From Lentinus brumalis (taxonomy: Eukaryota > Basidiomycota > Agaricomycetes > Polyporales > Polyporaceae), in contig MARA01000002.1 of the NCBI GenBank assembly GCA_001792895.1, positions 2,170,001 to 2,234,000 of the forward strand: 64,000 nt of DNA, written 5' to 3'. The notes under the pieces were generated by a model. That model saw only the letters and a list, made by a program, of their open reading frames with translations. It was not told where the DNA came from and did no database searches. A program made the position numbers and the translations under genes. Every line of letters begins with the position of its first letter. Positions within the stretch are counted from its first letter, which is position 1. Positions 49,503 through 61,156 of the stretch are shown piece after piece.

Positions 49503-50138
49503 GGGGCTGATGAGTCGCGCGATGTGGTCCGCGCAGTTCGGAAAAGCCGGAGGAGTGATTCAGCCGTGCACAGAGGCCAGTCAGAAGACACAAAGTGTTG
49601 ACGAGATCCAAGGCAGCGTCTGACCAGTAGAGAGAGATGCAAAGACGAACGGACAGCCCGGGAAGATGTAGCGTTGAAGGACAAGGACGAGGACGCGGAA
49701 GACCCACAGCTGCTCCCGATTGCCCGAAATGGAGATCGACTTCGGGTGAGCCGGGACGCCCGCCCCGCCAACGTCGCGCGCGCTCCCCGACACGAGCAGC
49801 GTAAGTACGACTGTGTACGCTACAAAAGCAAGCCTGAGCGAGCTGCAGGTGTGCGAGACACGCGGGCTGCGCAGGGGCGCGGACGATGCGCGCGAGAGCG
49901 ACGATCGCGAAGACGGAAGCCCGCTGCCGGAGAAACTCGTTTTGGTGCCGCCCAGGTTCGCAAGCTTCTCCGCACCAGCATGTCATCTCCTCAGGGCTGG
50001 CCTCTCCTCTAGCTCTCTCTTGTACTGGCGACAAATCCCGATTGACCTTGACTAGACTAGACACGACGGCTCTCTCTCAACACTCCCAGCCACTCCTCTC
50101 TGTACACCTATGCTAACCGTCAAATTCCTTCCATCTCG
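49503..50138. promoter_or_regulatory. Divergent intergenic region (UBE2O / MDM34)
   Basis: 636 bases between two divergent starts. A 200-codon minus-strand frame overlaps the UBE2O start, but its content looks like chance. C/T-rich leader sequence (about 50060-50130) precedes MDM34. Confidence 0.4.
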
Positions 50139-52385
50139 ATGTCATTCACGTTCAAATGGCCTCGCTTTTCCGACCAGTTCCACACCAATGCCATTCAGAT
50201 GCTCGAGTCCGCCCTCAACAAGGGCAACAAGCCTCCGGTCATAGCAGACAGGATAGAGGTTGTGGAGCTGGAGATGGGCACCCAGGTGCGTATCCACGCG
50301 ACTGCACCCCGCCAGAAAACTCATAATTAGGAATCTTCGGACATCTTCAGCCTCCTGAGCTCGAGATACGAGATATCGGAGAGCTCACCATGGATCAGTT
50401 CCGTGGTATCTTCCGGCTGACATACGCTGGAGATGCTCACATTGTTCTGCGGACCAAGGTCCAGGTGCGTACCCTACCAATCCCACTGCTCGCTCGCACA
50501 TATATAGCACCTCGCTCAGGCCAATCCGCTGAACCACAAACAACCGGATATACACCTCATGACCGGGTCTAGCGGCATGCTTGCTGCCAAGCACCCGCTC
50601 GTCGTCCCCATGCTACTCCGCCTCTCGCACTTCCGCCTCAACTCCTACGTCGTCCTCGTCGTCTCGCGCCAAAAGGGCATCACGCTCGTATTCAAGACGG
50701 ACCCGCTCCAGAACGTCGACATCAACAGCACCTTCGACTCCATCGCCGTCATACAGAAGTTCATCCAGCGCGAGATCGAGGGCCAGCTCCGCCAGATGTT
50801 CCGCGAGGACCTCCCTGGCATCATCCACCGCCTCAGCCAGCAGTGGGTCGAGGCCAAGGTCGAGGCCCCGTACCTCTCGCGCGCTCCTGTCGCGTCGCGC
50901 TCGCGCACCTTCGAGACCGCGTCAAACCCGGACATCTCGTCGTTCCGCATCCCCAGGATGCCGCCTGTAGGCATCGCACCGAGCTTCTTGCGCAGGCCCG
51001 CTTCAGTCTCCCCACTAACGCGCCCACGCTCGCCTTCTGCGCGATCGATGTCTAGTGTAGGCAAGCGTCCTGCCGCGTCCCTCGTAACGACCCCCGCCTC
51101 TCGCGCGCCTTCCCAGAGCACCAGCCACCACCATCACCATCATCATGAGGGACCGACGTCATTCCCTGACATTGAGAACTACGACCCTACGTACGGCTTG
51201 AGGGAAGAAGGCGGCCCAGCGAAGAGCACCTTCAACAGTCTGCGCAGTCTGTTTGCGCGGAACAGGGGGCTGGGCGACCTCACCGAGGAAGGCAGCGAGG
51301 TGGACGACATCGACGACACACGCTCGTTCGATCCCGGCACCTGGGAAGACTTCCTCTCGGATGGCGGCAACATCGGACCGTCAGTCTCCGAAGCTGGAGA
51401 TGTCACAGAATACGAGACTGTCCCCGCCATCGGAGGCGGCACCATCACACGACCACGCGTATATCACTCGCAGTCGCAGATCCACGTCTCCCCAGATGGC
51501 GAGGTGGACGACGTACCACCGGTGTCGCGAAGGCCACTGGCAGGTCCCTCGCGACCAGTGTCTCTTGCTTCCATGTCCATGCGCTCCCCCTCACGATGCG
51601 GTTCTCTCTACAACCCATACTTTGCCGGTGCGACTCCTCTATACGAGTCCGTGCCTGATGTACACTCTTATTCTCAGCCAGACTACGCGGAGTCTTCCGC
51701 GGGTCCGCTCAGGCGGTCTCAGTCGATCCCACCCGTCCCCTCCCTTGACCACTCTCCCTTTCATCGCCCTAGCACTCCGTCCAGCCTCCAAACGCAGCCC
51801 TCACGATCCAGCGACATGACCCACTCTGTGCCTACCCCACCACCTCCCGACGAAACAGCTGTGCGCATTACACGCCCGCGCCGCCTCTCCGCCGCATCCT
51901 CCAACCTTGATTCCATCGCGAGCGCATTCGAGCACCACCAGATGCCAGACCACCCCGACCCGAAGATCGTCCTCCGCCCGATGCTCAACGGCAGCGTCTC
52001 GAAGCTGTCCACCCTCAGTCACTCAAACCATACCCTCTCTCCGTACACGCGCACCCTCGAGCACTTCACCGTCCGCTCCGTGCCCCCGCGCGAGGCGAAC
52101 TCCTCCGGGCCCACCTCGATTGCAGAACGGCAGCCCGTGAAAGCGCGGCGCAAGCGGCTGCACCGGCTGGGCGGCAAGAAGCCCGCGCGGCCGCCCGAGT
52201 CGAGGCCGGACGTGTTCGAGGAGAGTGCGCCGTCGTCGCCTGGATCGCCGCCCCCGCCATCCGAGTTCGACGCGTCCGAGATGGACCGCTACTTCCGTTC
52301 GCGGGACGACTTCATACCGCGGTATCCGAACCTCCATCCGTCCCATGTCCGCCGACGTGTACCGCATCCTGGACCGACGTCATGA
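50139..52385 (+). CDS. MDM34: Mdm34, ERMES complex subunit (SMP domain)
   Basis: Mitochondrial outer-membrane component of the ER-mitochondria tether ERMES, which binds and moves phospholipids. Exons 50139-50285, 50351-50464 and 50520-52385 give 708 aa. The SMP domain is N-terminal and highly typical: MSFTFKWPRFSDQFHTNAIQ, ESALNKGNKPPVIADRIEVV, PPELEIRDIGELTMDQFRGI and FRLTYAGDAHIVLRTKVQAN, ending around VIQKFIQREIEGQLRQMFRE and DLPGIIHRLSQQW. The long C-terminal part is disordered, with Ser/Pro-rich blocks, a seven-His run (STSHHHHHHHEG) and a basic patch (KARRKRLHRLGGKKP). The start is fixed by the strongly conserved first residues. The tail is longer than in yeast Mdm34, as is common in basidiomycetes. 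Confidence 0.96.
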
Positions 52386-52613
52386 CGTGACCGTTCAACT
52401 TCTTCTTGCATGCATCTGCCGCGCTTGGCAATATCGGACCTCATTCCATACTTCCTGTACTGTAGTCTTCGGCTGCGCTCGTCGTCGTAATTTGCAATTG
52501 TACAGCACGCTTCGTCTTCACGATCCCATCTTGCACAGATCTTCATCTTGCGCGTTGATACCCGACGCTTGACACCTTTGCCAGGCTTCTTGATTAGGCT
52601 TCTTTGTGGTACC
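52386..52613. terminator. Convergent 3' region (MDM34 / Virilizer-like gene)
   Basis: 228 bases shared by the 3' UTRs of two convergent genes. T-rich stretches occur on the plus strand. Exact poly(A) sites were not assigned. Confidence 0.35.
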
Positions 52614-55600
52614 TCATATCGGACTGAAGGCAGGCCCGAGCGGTGGGAACGTCTCCGGGACCACCGCGGGGAATTGCATTCCTGTTGCTAGATTCACGCT
52701 TCCTACCCCGACGTTCACGCCCATGGGGGCTTGTCCCTGGACGGGCATCAGGGGATCTAAGGTAGGCGAGGACTGGCTCGCGCTCTCAAAATCCTACATA
52801 GCAAAGCAATAACGGGGTATATATCAGTAGGTGGCACAGGGTCAGGCGACCATCGCTACACCTACGTCCACATGCATGCTCGGAAGCCTGCTTGTGTTTG
52901 CGCGCGCAGAGGACTGGCGCAGCTGTCTGAAGTCGTTGTTCGAGTACGTCTTCGTCAGCCCCGTCGCGACGGGGGAGCGCAGGAGGGTGAGTGGAGAAAC
53001 AGTCACGAGCCCGAAGACGTCTTGATTCAGGACACGGCGAGGGGGGTGGAGGGAGCGGGGGTATGCTGGCGGAGAAGGTCCTCGAGGTCTTGGATCGACA
53101 GCTCGGCCGTGTCGGGAAGCTCTGTCGTCCTCTGTGGAGGGGAGCCAGTGCTGCTGCCGCACACTATCTCACAGGAGACCGCCTCCAGGCGTTGGGCCCA
53201 CTCTGTAGACAATGTCGCTGACAGACGATCGCGGAAGTTCGTGAACTGGTCAGATGAGATCGTTTGGAGGTCGGCCATCCGAGGAACAGTCGCAGCAGTC
53301 TTCGTCATCCACTCGAGGAGAGAAACCAGAGAATGAGAAGCTTCGCCTTCGAGCGAGACGGGTTGTTGCGTCAGGTCAACTACCAACATTCCAACTTCTC
53401 TCGTGACCTTGGAAGGGTCGAGATAAGAAGGAGTAATGGTGGTGAGGATTGTCACAGAACGCTCCAGCCGTCGCTCAATCCGGCTGGTAGTAAGCTCCGG
53501 TGCTTGCAGCGAGCACCATAGTGCGGAGACAAGTGCGAAACGCAGCTCGTTGTCGAAGGCCTCGTAGCCTGCAGCAAATTTCTCGACGACGTCGCCAAGG
53601 TGCGGCGGAGAGAGGCGAAGGTCGAGAAGGGACGAGATAATTGATGCGAGTAGATGAGGTGCCTCTTCGGCAGCCGCCAGGCCGTCCACGACCCAATTCG
53701 CAGACGGCCCTTGCAGGATGTCCGCGAAGAATTTGAAGAAGAGCGCAATCTGGCTCTGTGCGATCCGTCGTTTTGTCTCCAGGAGCGACTCATCCCGGAG
53801 GGACTGAACAGCATTGGAGACCTCCTTGAGCTCCTCCACCAGTAACCACTCCCCAACACCAATGACACCTTGATCAAGCTCGACAAGGCGCCGGACGAAG
53901 TGAACCTTGTTCTCCGTGTCGAGGGCACGTCCGAAGGTAGCAAGTTCCGGTAGCAACGTTGGGATGACACGATTCACCCACAGCGTCCGCTGCTCCTCTG
54001 TGCATTCCTCCGCCGGCAGGAGATAGTTGAGGAGGCAAAAGACTTGTAACAGGTGGTGAGTGGGGTCAAGCCCACCGCTGTGCAGCCCATGGTCCAGAAG
54101 AGATCGGAGAACGACCTGGGCGCCGGGCTTCCCACCCGATGAAGGGGCGTCTTGCTCGGCAAGCACGCGCACAATGTCGATGCAAGACTGGCTGGCACAT
54201 TGAGCAGCAACGGAGGGTTGGCTGGCCGGGGAATATAACATATCCGCTGCATCGGCACAAGCGAAGAGATCCGCAGCGCTCGCAGTGAGGGACCGCAGCA
54301 GTCGGGACGGAAGAGGATATGTGGGTACAAGTCGGAGCAAGAGACGCAAGATGTCGTCTGTGGTCCAGAACAGCTGTGCCATGACGTCCTGGCCTGTACG
54401 AGGGGGAGGTCGAATGAGAGAGAAATGCGTGCGGATCTCTTCTACTGCAGGATCGAGTAGATTGCATAGAGCCGTTGTCAGGCTGCAGTTAGCCTCATCC
54501 CAGAAGTCGTCCAGTACGCGAGAATCCTCGTCCTCATCCAGTTCCCTCTCGACGTATGCGAGCGCAACTCGCAACGTGCGCAGGCTGCCGGCGGTCGGAG
54601 GACGCTCCAGTGGCCGCAGCAATTCGTCCACCGCCCCTGTAAAGCCGTCATCGACCACGAACGCCGCTTGGCGCATTGACGCTCTCTCTTCGTCCGTGAT
54701 ATACGATGTCGAAGTACTGATGTTTAAGATACATTTGACGAGATTTGGTCGGAGGATGGCACGAGGGTTCTTCGCAAGGTCTACCAGTATATGTTCTGCA
54801 TCAATGCCCGATTGTGTAGGAGGATCGATGTCCGTCATGCATTCAAGGCGGAAAGTCATCTGCCGAAGGAGGAGGAAGTGGTTCACGATCTGGACCGGTG
54901 GTCAGCGTGGAAATGACCGGAGACACACTCTCACGCACCTCTCGGTACCCGTCAACGCCTTGCCATAAACGCAGTACACCGAGTGTTCGCGCACGGCACC
55001 GTTCGTCGGGTAGGCTGTCAGACCATGAGTACACTGCCATAACGCACGCCACTCCAATGTATGCTCGCACGAAGCCCACGAACTCGTCCTGAGACGGCGT
55101 GACAGTCGTTGGCCTGTGCGAGAGCAAATGGGGCAGGGTAACCGGCAACACAGGGTTCTCAGCCAAGCTTGAGACGACATCTTCATGGGCGATCATAGAC
55201 TCGAGCCAAATCCCGAAGGACTGCTCCTCAACTCCGATCTCTTTTAACATTGCCGCAGCGCCCAAGAAGTCCCCCTGCGTATTGGACAATGTATCCTGAA
55301 GGACTGTCCATCCACGTATACGCGCATCCAGTTGCTTGGCAGCGGTTCGCGTCTCGCGGTCGTTGTTCGGATCGTTTGATATTGAGGATAGGAGACCATG
55401 GAACCAATCTGTGTCGAGTCGCTTTGCTACGTCGACATTAGATGCCGCATATACCAGCCTGAGCAAAGTTGTTTCGTCCTCGAGTGTGGACATGTCGAAG
55501 ACTTTCGAGAGGTCGATAGCATCCTGGCTTGACTTTCAGTATGCGTGCTCGTGTCACGACGAAGGGGGCTAACCATGAGGTTCCGAGCCAATGATTGATG

Positions 55601-56569
55601 TTGACAGGCAGCATGGCACAGTAGACCGGCGACTAGATATGCTTGACTCGCATCTCTATCCTACTCACAAAGTTCATGAGTGGTGGCTTTCGACCACGGC
55701 GACCCGTGTTGCTTACCTTAGGATGGACGCATCGAGCAACCTTCTCTGCAAAGCGAGATACTGCCTCGGAAGAGACATTGTCAGGTACAGGCCGCGTAGT
55801 TAGCCTGAAGGCCTTCTCCAGGTCGAACTCCGCCACATCTTCGTCCAGGTCTGGGTGGAGGTAAGGAAACTCAGGGAGATCCCAGTCTTCATTGGAAGGC
55901 TTCAAACAAAAGACCAAGCGGACGACAAGCTCAAGTTCCGGCGCGTCCGGTATGAGTTTGAGAAGTTGTCGCGCCAGTTGAGTTGGGTCGCGTGTATTTG
56001 CCGGATCCAGCGATGGTGTAAGAGCCACCGGACTCACGGAAGGCAGAGGCCGTGGCTCGTATGTCGCAGGGGTAGGGGGATTGTCGGACACGACCTCTCC
56101 GTAGATAGCCATCGACACGCATTCGAACGACCCTTTGACGATCATCAGACGTGTAGCATACTGCGATGACGCGTCAGCAAGGTTGAATAGCCCCAGGGCG
56201 CCCTACCCACCTCCAAGCCCATATTGACCGCGAAGTCCTTCTGACCGCCGGAGTATGCGATAGAGGTAGGTACAAGCGCGTTTGATGGCTTCGGTCTCTC
56301 CTTAGCACCGGGACTAGCAACGACATGCGCATTGAAGTATACATCCAAGAAGAATGCTTGTGGCTCCGTCCGACTGCGCCCATGTCGTCAGGAGGAGAAT
56401 AGTGCATGCAGACGCGTACGCACCTAGCAATCTCTGGGCATTGCGCGAAGGGCCTTGCGTTTGTAGGAAATATCCGGATCGACTGGACGCGTACTGGTGC
56501 AGAGAAGCGGATGGCGGCCAGTCCATCCTTCTCGGAGGGTTCGAGAGTGCACCACTGCAGTAACATCAT
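52614..56569 (-). CDS. VIRMA: Virilizer/VIRMA-like subunit of the m6A RNA methyltransferase complex
   Basis: About 1,190 aa, large helical scaffold. The N-terminus matches the Vir_N domain: MLLQWCTLEPSEKDGLAAIR, FSAPVRVQSIRIFPTNARPF, TEPQAFFLDVYFNAHVV, and after a further intron MIVKGSFECVSMAIYGEVV. The long middle is an Armadillo-like helical region (LVYAASNVDVAKRLDTDWFH; LLQVFCLLNYLLPAEECTEE; LLASIISSLLDLRLSPPHLG). The C-terminus has GLTKTYSNNDFRQLRQSSAR, then NTSRLPSMHVD joined across an intron at about 52846-52776 to DFESASQSS, recreating the HVDDFE end known from animal and plant Virilizer. Stop at 52614. In animals Virilizer positions METTL3/METTL14 with WTAP. A one-base gap in a G6 run (53041-53046) breaks the frame before the C-terminal exons. 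The junction near 55720-55640 is also uncertain. Confidence 0.8.
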
Positions 56570-56890
56570 TGCACCCGGCAGTCAGGAGCAACAGAGCAAG
56601 CTGAGAATAAGAATACAGAGCAAGGACAGCAGTGCGGAGGACGGGGACGAGGACGGGGAGACCACAGAAGGAATGCTGAGAGCAGCTGCAGGGAAGCACG
56701 CGTCGAGATGACATCGTCGCCCAATACGGAACACGGCGTCTACGACGCAGCCCGCAGCATCACATAGGCGCCTGGACATAGCAAAGAGCCGTGCCCGAAG
56801 GCCACGACACTCGTCCCAGCCGAGCCATCGCACCATATCCCTCCGCCCTCTTTGTCCGCTCTCTTCAGTCCATGCCCTCGACAGCATAAC
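56570..56890. promoter_or_regulatory. Shared divergent promoter (Virilizer-like / ORM)
   Basis: 321 bp separate the two start codons. A purine-rich block occurs on the plus strand at 56585-56700. The regulatory role is inferred from gene orientation. Confidence 0.4.
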
Positions 56891-57837
56891 ATGGTCAATT
56901 CAGCAAAAACGTCGACCATCAGTCCTAGGAAGTCTGCAAGCCCCGGCCTAACAGTCCGTACAGGCCGGGAGCGCAGCAGCAGCATCGTCAAGGTCGAGAA
57001 GCTCGAGGAGGAGTCACAGGCCGACGTACTAGACCAGAGCGTGTATGAGAACTTGAACGCGGAGTGGGTGAACCGCAAAGGTGCGTCGATATTCATCAGT
57101 CCTGGCATGAGACTTACCTCCGCACCCTATTCATCCAAGGCGCATGGCTCATCCATCCCGTCCTCATATTTGCGGGTAAGGTCATCATTGACACCATCCC
57201 TGGCATGCGTCAAGAAATAAGCTGGACCCTCGTGAACCTGTTCTACCTTGGGGTGAGTGGGCCATATATCGTTGCCGCTACTGACCTGAGACTTAAAGAC
57301 TGCACTACTATAGTTCTCCTACCTCATGTTCCACTACGTCACTGGGATACCCTTTCACTCTGATCTCCACGGCGGCGTTTACGATAACCTCACAATGTGG
57401 GAACAGATCGACGAGGGTGCCCAGTATACGCCTACGAAGAAGTGGCTTCTCATTGTGCCTATAACATTGTCAGTCCTGCCATCATCTCTTTCCTCGGTGC
57501 CACTCGCTCATGTGTTGTTGCTTAGATTCCTTGCATCGACGCACTACACGCATTACGACCCCTGGCTGTTTGCGATCAATCTGTCCGCCCTCGTCTTCGT
57601 TCTCATCCCCAAGCTGCCTCAGGTGAGGACATCCCGCACCTCATCTGTACTCATACGGTGCAACTGTCTGACACATATCGTTAGTTCCACCGATATCGCG
57701 TGCGCTTCATGGTGCCAGAGGACGCTTCCGGCGTCGGCACGCCCACTACGCCTTCCTTCCCTCCCTCCGGCTTCTCGACCCCGACACGAGAGTCCGTCCC
57801 ACCAATCAACATCAGCGAAGTGGACTCACGGCTATGA
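56891..57837 (+). CDS. ORM1: ORM/ORMDL family regulator of sphingolipid synthesis
   Basis: ER membrane protein that binds and restrains serine palmitoyltransferase. Exons 56891-57080, 57140-57252, 57314-57468, 57526-57622 and 57685-57837 give 235 aa. The N-terminal extension is Ser/Thr/Arg-rich (SAKTSTISPRKSASPGL, RERSSSIVKVEKLEEES), like the phosphorylated heads of yeast Orm1/Orm2 and unlike short animal ORMDLs. The ORMDL core is complete: NAEWVNRKGAWLIHPVLIFA, GKVIIDTIPGMRQEISWTLV, SYLMFHYVTGIPFHSDLHGG, YDNLTMWEQIDEGAQYTPTK, FLASTHYTHYDPWLFAINLS and LVFVLIPKLPQFHRYRVRF. The tail is Pro/Thr/Ser-rich (GVGTPTTPSFPPSGFSTPTR). A single gene is seen here; the numbering (ORM1 versus ORM2) is arbitrary. 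Confidence 0.95.
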
Positions 57838-58095
57838 CCATCACGACATGACTCCAATAATCTCTATCTTCTGGACTGGTAGACACCGCTAGCATATCAT
57901 ATCCACATGGCTCATACTTATCCCGCCGCCCATGATGCAGGCCTTCGATTCTCTGTCACCTACTTCATACCACAACCAATCCGAGGTAATGCAAGGGCGT
58001 TCCACCGTATTAATGGGCTTTTGCTACAACAAATTTTACAACACAATAACATTGACACTGCTTCCCTCTTCATCATGCCGCTGGCGGCCCCAGAA
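57838..58095. terminator. Convergent 3' region (ORM / MTD1)
   Basis: About 258 bases between two stop codons on opposite strands, with AT-rich pieces such as 58020-58055. It should hold both polyadenylation regions. No gene was seen. Confidence 0.35.
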
Positions 58096-59573
58096 TCAGG
58101 ATGACGGTGCGTTACTTATCATCTTGCGATACTCCTGCAACCGCAGTCTGCGCGAACGTGGGTACCAGTTAGTCAAGACATCGCGACAATATGTAGCGCG
58201 TGTGCTCACAGATTCCTCAGCAGCATCATAATCGTGACTTTACCAATTGTGGGCAGATACAGGGAGGCCTGCACGGAGGCCTCAGACATCAGTCGCTGGG
58301 CGTTGCGCTATCATCCGCCGACATACCTTCTCCCTCACGTCTGCCTCAAAGTTCTTGTCAGCGGCGACGTTTACGCAGACGCAGCCGTCCTTGAGCCACG
58401 CCGTCTTGACCTTGTAGTCCGGGCTCGGCACGGCGGACACGACGACGTCTGAGACCGCGAGGCAGTCCTGCAACGACAGCGTCGAAGGGTGTACGACATG
58501 GCGTGGGTGATACTTTCGCTCTTCAGGTGTCTGCCGAGGCCGCTTGGTGTACTCCTGGATGGAGTCGATGTCCACCGAGAAGACGCGTGCGCCGTCATTG
58601 GCCAGCAAGGCGGCGAGCGGGCGGCCCACAACTTCTGACCTGCAGTTGTCGTGTCAGCAAGGTCATTGCGGGCGTGACCGTTCGGCTCGGCGGGCGTGCA
58701 CGCACCTGTTGATTACTGTGATAGTCTTCCCGTACGCCCGGTCTCCGTAGGGCAGCAGCATACTGTACACGCCGATGTACTCGAGGCATTTTACGATAGC
58801 CAGGGGCGTGCACGGAAGGATAGACTTCACGTAACCCGCCGGGGGCTCATCGTTCACTGCGGGTGGCACGTCTGAGGCGGAGGGTGTCGGCAAGGAGGAC
58901 GCCAGGGTCTTCGGCTCGAGGAACCGGATACTGCACGAGTTCGTTGAGCTGACTTCTCACCAACATCACCACAAGGCATACTTATGGTATAAGTTATAGT
59001 GGAACTTGAAGTTGAGCCCCTCGACGTCCTTGAACGGGGACACGATCTGCGCATATATGTCAGACCAGCGCACCGAGGCGACCTGTCTGGTGTAGCTCAA
59101 CCTGCTGCAGGTAGTGATCCTAGATAGTGCGGCGTCGTAAGCATAGCCCTATGGTCCGACAGATGGAAGAGCGTACCTGTTGCATGCCGAAGATAGGGTA
59201 GTAGACCTGTTCGCCAGACGCGATGTGTTGAACGGAGCTCTCGCAAATATTAGCCGAGCCACCGACGCACCATGATTCCATCTACACTGTCATCCTCATT
59301 CGCCTCGATGATGGCTTCCTCCACGCCTTCTCCAGGTGCGAGGGATTCGTCCGCTGCGGAGCCAGTCTTCTTGAGGACGAACTCAACACCGAGGGCATCG
59401 CACTGCTTCTTGGTGAACTCGGAGTAGAACTTGCTGGGGGCGGAACTGGTTGCAAGGATTCCAACCAGCTTCGGAGTACGGGGTGCGGAAGAGAGCGCAG
59501 ACTTGATCTCCTTACGGAAGGTCTCTGCGATCGAGTCTGCTTTGAGCAGCACTCCCTTTCCTGCGGTAGCCAT
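58096..59573 (-). CDS. MTD1: NAD-dependent methylenetetrahydrofolate dehydrogenase Mtd1
   Basis: Cytosolic enzyme oxidising 5,10-methylene-THF to 5,10-methenyl-THF with NAD+, in one-carbon metabolism for purine synthesis. The start is the ATG at 59571-59573, MATAGKGVLLKADSIAETFR. Folate-domain motifs include PKLVGILATSSAPSKFYSEF, TKKQCDALGVEF and, across two short exons, DGIMVYYPIFGMQQDHYLQQ. Then come DVEGLNFKFHYNLYHNIR, FLEPKTLASSLPTP, SILPCTPLAIVKCLEYIGVY, DRAYGKTITVINRSEVVGRP, a NAD-binding part with ARVFSVDIDSIQEYTKR, SDVVVSAVPSPDYKVKTAWL and CVCVNVAADKNFEADVREK. The last exons read LPTIGKVTIMMLLRNL and LRLQEYRKMISNAPSS. Several introns of about 50-80 nt lie between. The motif order matches yeast Mtd1 rather than the trifunctional C1-THF synthase. 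Confidence 0.93.
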
Positions 59574-60187
59574 GATCTTCAAGTGAAAAGTCTGCGACAG
59601 CGAGGTGTCCTGACACAAGCTAGGGAGAGCTTCGGTGCGAAACGAGCCAAGAACGAGAGCGCAACAAGCAGAGAGGAGCAATTTGACTCATGAATCGATT
59701 GGGTGCAAAAATCACGGTCAGGTGATCGAGACGCGTCCTCCTAAATGATGTCAGTAACTGCGATCGTCCTTGTCTTTCTACCACTCTTCTCTGCCGTGCT
59801 GCCTGGATCACAACGACACGCAGACTTTCTTGACTCAAAGCTGCCTGCTGAATACTTTCAGGCCTTGGACGACCGAAGAGGGCGAAACGACGAGGGGAAA
59901 GGGTAGGCTCAATGTCATACGTCCATGACGCCGAAACCAAATGACGTCTATGGATTCCTGGAATCCTATCTTTTCCGTCTCATGATACGAGATGTGTAAT
60001 GTGGTCGATCAACGCGAGGCAGACAGTCGCTAGACACGCAGGAGAGCCGCATATGCACGTATAATGCATGAAGGGTCCGATGGAGAGAACTGAAGAGCTG
60101 CAGGATGGCATCACGCTTCGCTTCAAACGACGACTAGAAGTGTGAATGAGGCAAACAACTAACCCGATTGCTCCTGTATATCAAAGC
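59574..60187. other. Intergenic region, MTD1 promoter
   Basis: 614 bases between MTD1 and the next minus-strand gene. The piece next to MTD1 is its leader and promoter. No gene was recognised; the short frames have no recognisable content. Confidence 0.4.
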
Positions 60188-61060
60188 CTACAGTAGAACA
60201 TGGCTACCACGGAGGAGAACACGCATGCCATCCGCGTCGTGCGGGATAGACTCAGCGCAATCCTCAAAGAGGACATTATACACCACTTCCCCAGATGACT
60301 TCGTCAGATATGACTCGACCTGCCATGCACCACTCTCGGGAGTGTTCGCCTCATGTATGAACTTCATCTTGAAGATGCTGAGGGGCTTCGACAGAAACCC
60401 TTCGGCTGTGTCGGAGGTCATAGGCGTCATCGACGAAGAAGGGAGCCGCGAAGGTGATGGAGTGAGAGGTTCCTTGGCAGAAATTGCGCCAACGTCAGAC
60501 GAGGAAGGGAGATTCTTGTTCGCCCAGTCCATATAACTGCGACGAACAACTTGAGTGGTTCACTCATCAGACACAAAAGAGGAGCACTGACATTTGGTGG
60601 GACCGGGACTGCACTTTGTTCTCCAAGTCACGACGATGGTTCAAGGGTCGGTAAAGCTTGTGCTCGTTGAACACAAGAAGGCCAGAAACTGCGGCATGGA
60701 AACGAAGGATGCGTCTGACACGACGTTCAAGGTCAATACCGACGTTCATGCGTAACGCAGGGACAATGCGACTAACTGTTCGATCGTCTTCACCGGATTG
60801 TTCAACACGCTGTCAACCGCTTCGAGAAAGGCATCGGGATCGTCCTCAGGCCCTACGAAGGTGTCTGCACAAGGAAAACCTCTCTTGATGTCGGGCTTCT
60901 GGTACAGCTCTCCGATCGCCTTGTCACGAGCGGTGGGGTCTGCAGCAAGGAACTGGGTTTCTTCGGCGTGGGCGATGAAGTACCGAGCCTTGCGCTGGGC
61001 TAGATCCTCAATGTCGAAGCCATGGTCTTTGCGTTTGCCTTTCGACCTAGAGGGAGGCAT
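60188..61060 (-). CDS. Unrecognised three-exon protein
   Basis: I do not recognise the family. Exons 61060-60777, 60714-60592 and 60536-60188 have agreeing phases and give 251 aa. It starts with a basic stretch, MPPSRSKGKRKDHGFDIEDL, that could act as a nuclear signal, then ARYFIAHAEETQFLAADPTA, KPDIKRGFPCADTFVGPEDD and FLEAVDSVLNNPVKTIEQRI. A middle part reads FHAAVSGLLVFNEHKLYRPL. After a Ser/Pro-rich linker (LTPSPSRLPSSSMTPMTSDT) the end reads FIHEANTPESGAWQVESYLT and GEVVYNVLFEDCAESIPHDA. No signal peptide or membrane helix. The ordered segments suggest a soluble protein with a C-terminal globular domain. Function unknown. Confidence 0.65.
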
Positions 61061-61122
61061 AACGTGAACCCGAGTGAGAACCAGACGCTAGAGGGAGAAT
61101 GAGTGGGATGGTCGTGGTGGAA

Positions 61123-61156
61123 CTCAACGTTCAACGTTCAAACGTTCAACGTTGAG
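61123..61156. repeat. AACGTT repeat cluster with inverted ends
   Basis: The six-base palindrome AACGTT occurs four times within 28 bases (61126, 61133, 61141, 61148). The block begins CTCAACGTT and ends AACGTTGAG, which are inverted copies of each other. More diverged copies (TCAACGTCGATGTTCAAC) continue to about 61180. It lies about 65 bases upstream of the start of the three-exon gene. Confidence 0.7.

Noticed and set aside
49456..50064. 202-codon minus-strand frame covering the UBE2O start region
   Set aside because: Its content has no motif and it extends far into the divergent promoter. Only its last codons overlap a possible UBE2O first exon, and the short ATG exon at 49502 gives an in-phase join.
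51121..51150. His-rich run as a cloning-tag artefact in MDM34
   Set aside because: The seven-His run sits in a natural disordered tail with mixed CAC/CAT codons and no vector sequence nearby. Simple repeats of this kind also occur in the KDM5 tail.
52842..53162. Separate small minus-strand gene
   Set aside because: Its C-terminal half (LTKTYSNNDF, NTSRLPSMHVD) belongs to the Virilizer-like gene; its N-terminal half is a shadow of that gene's other frame.
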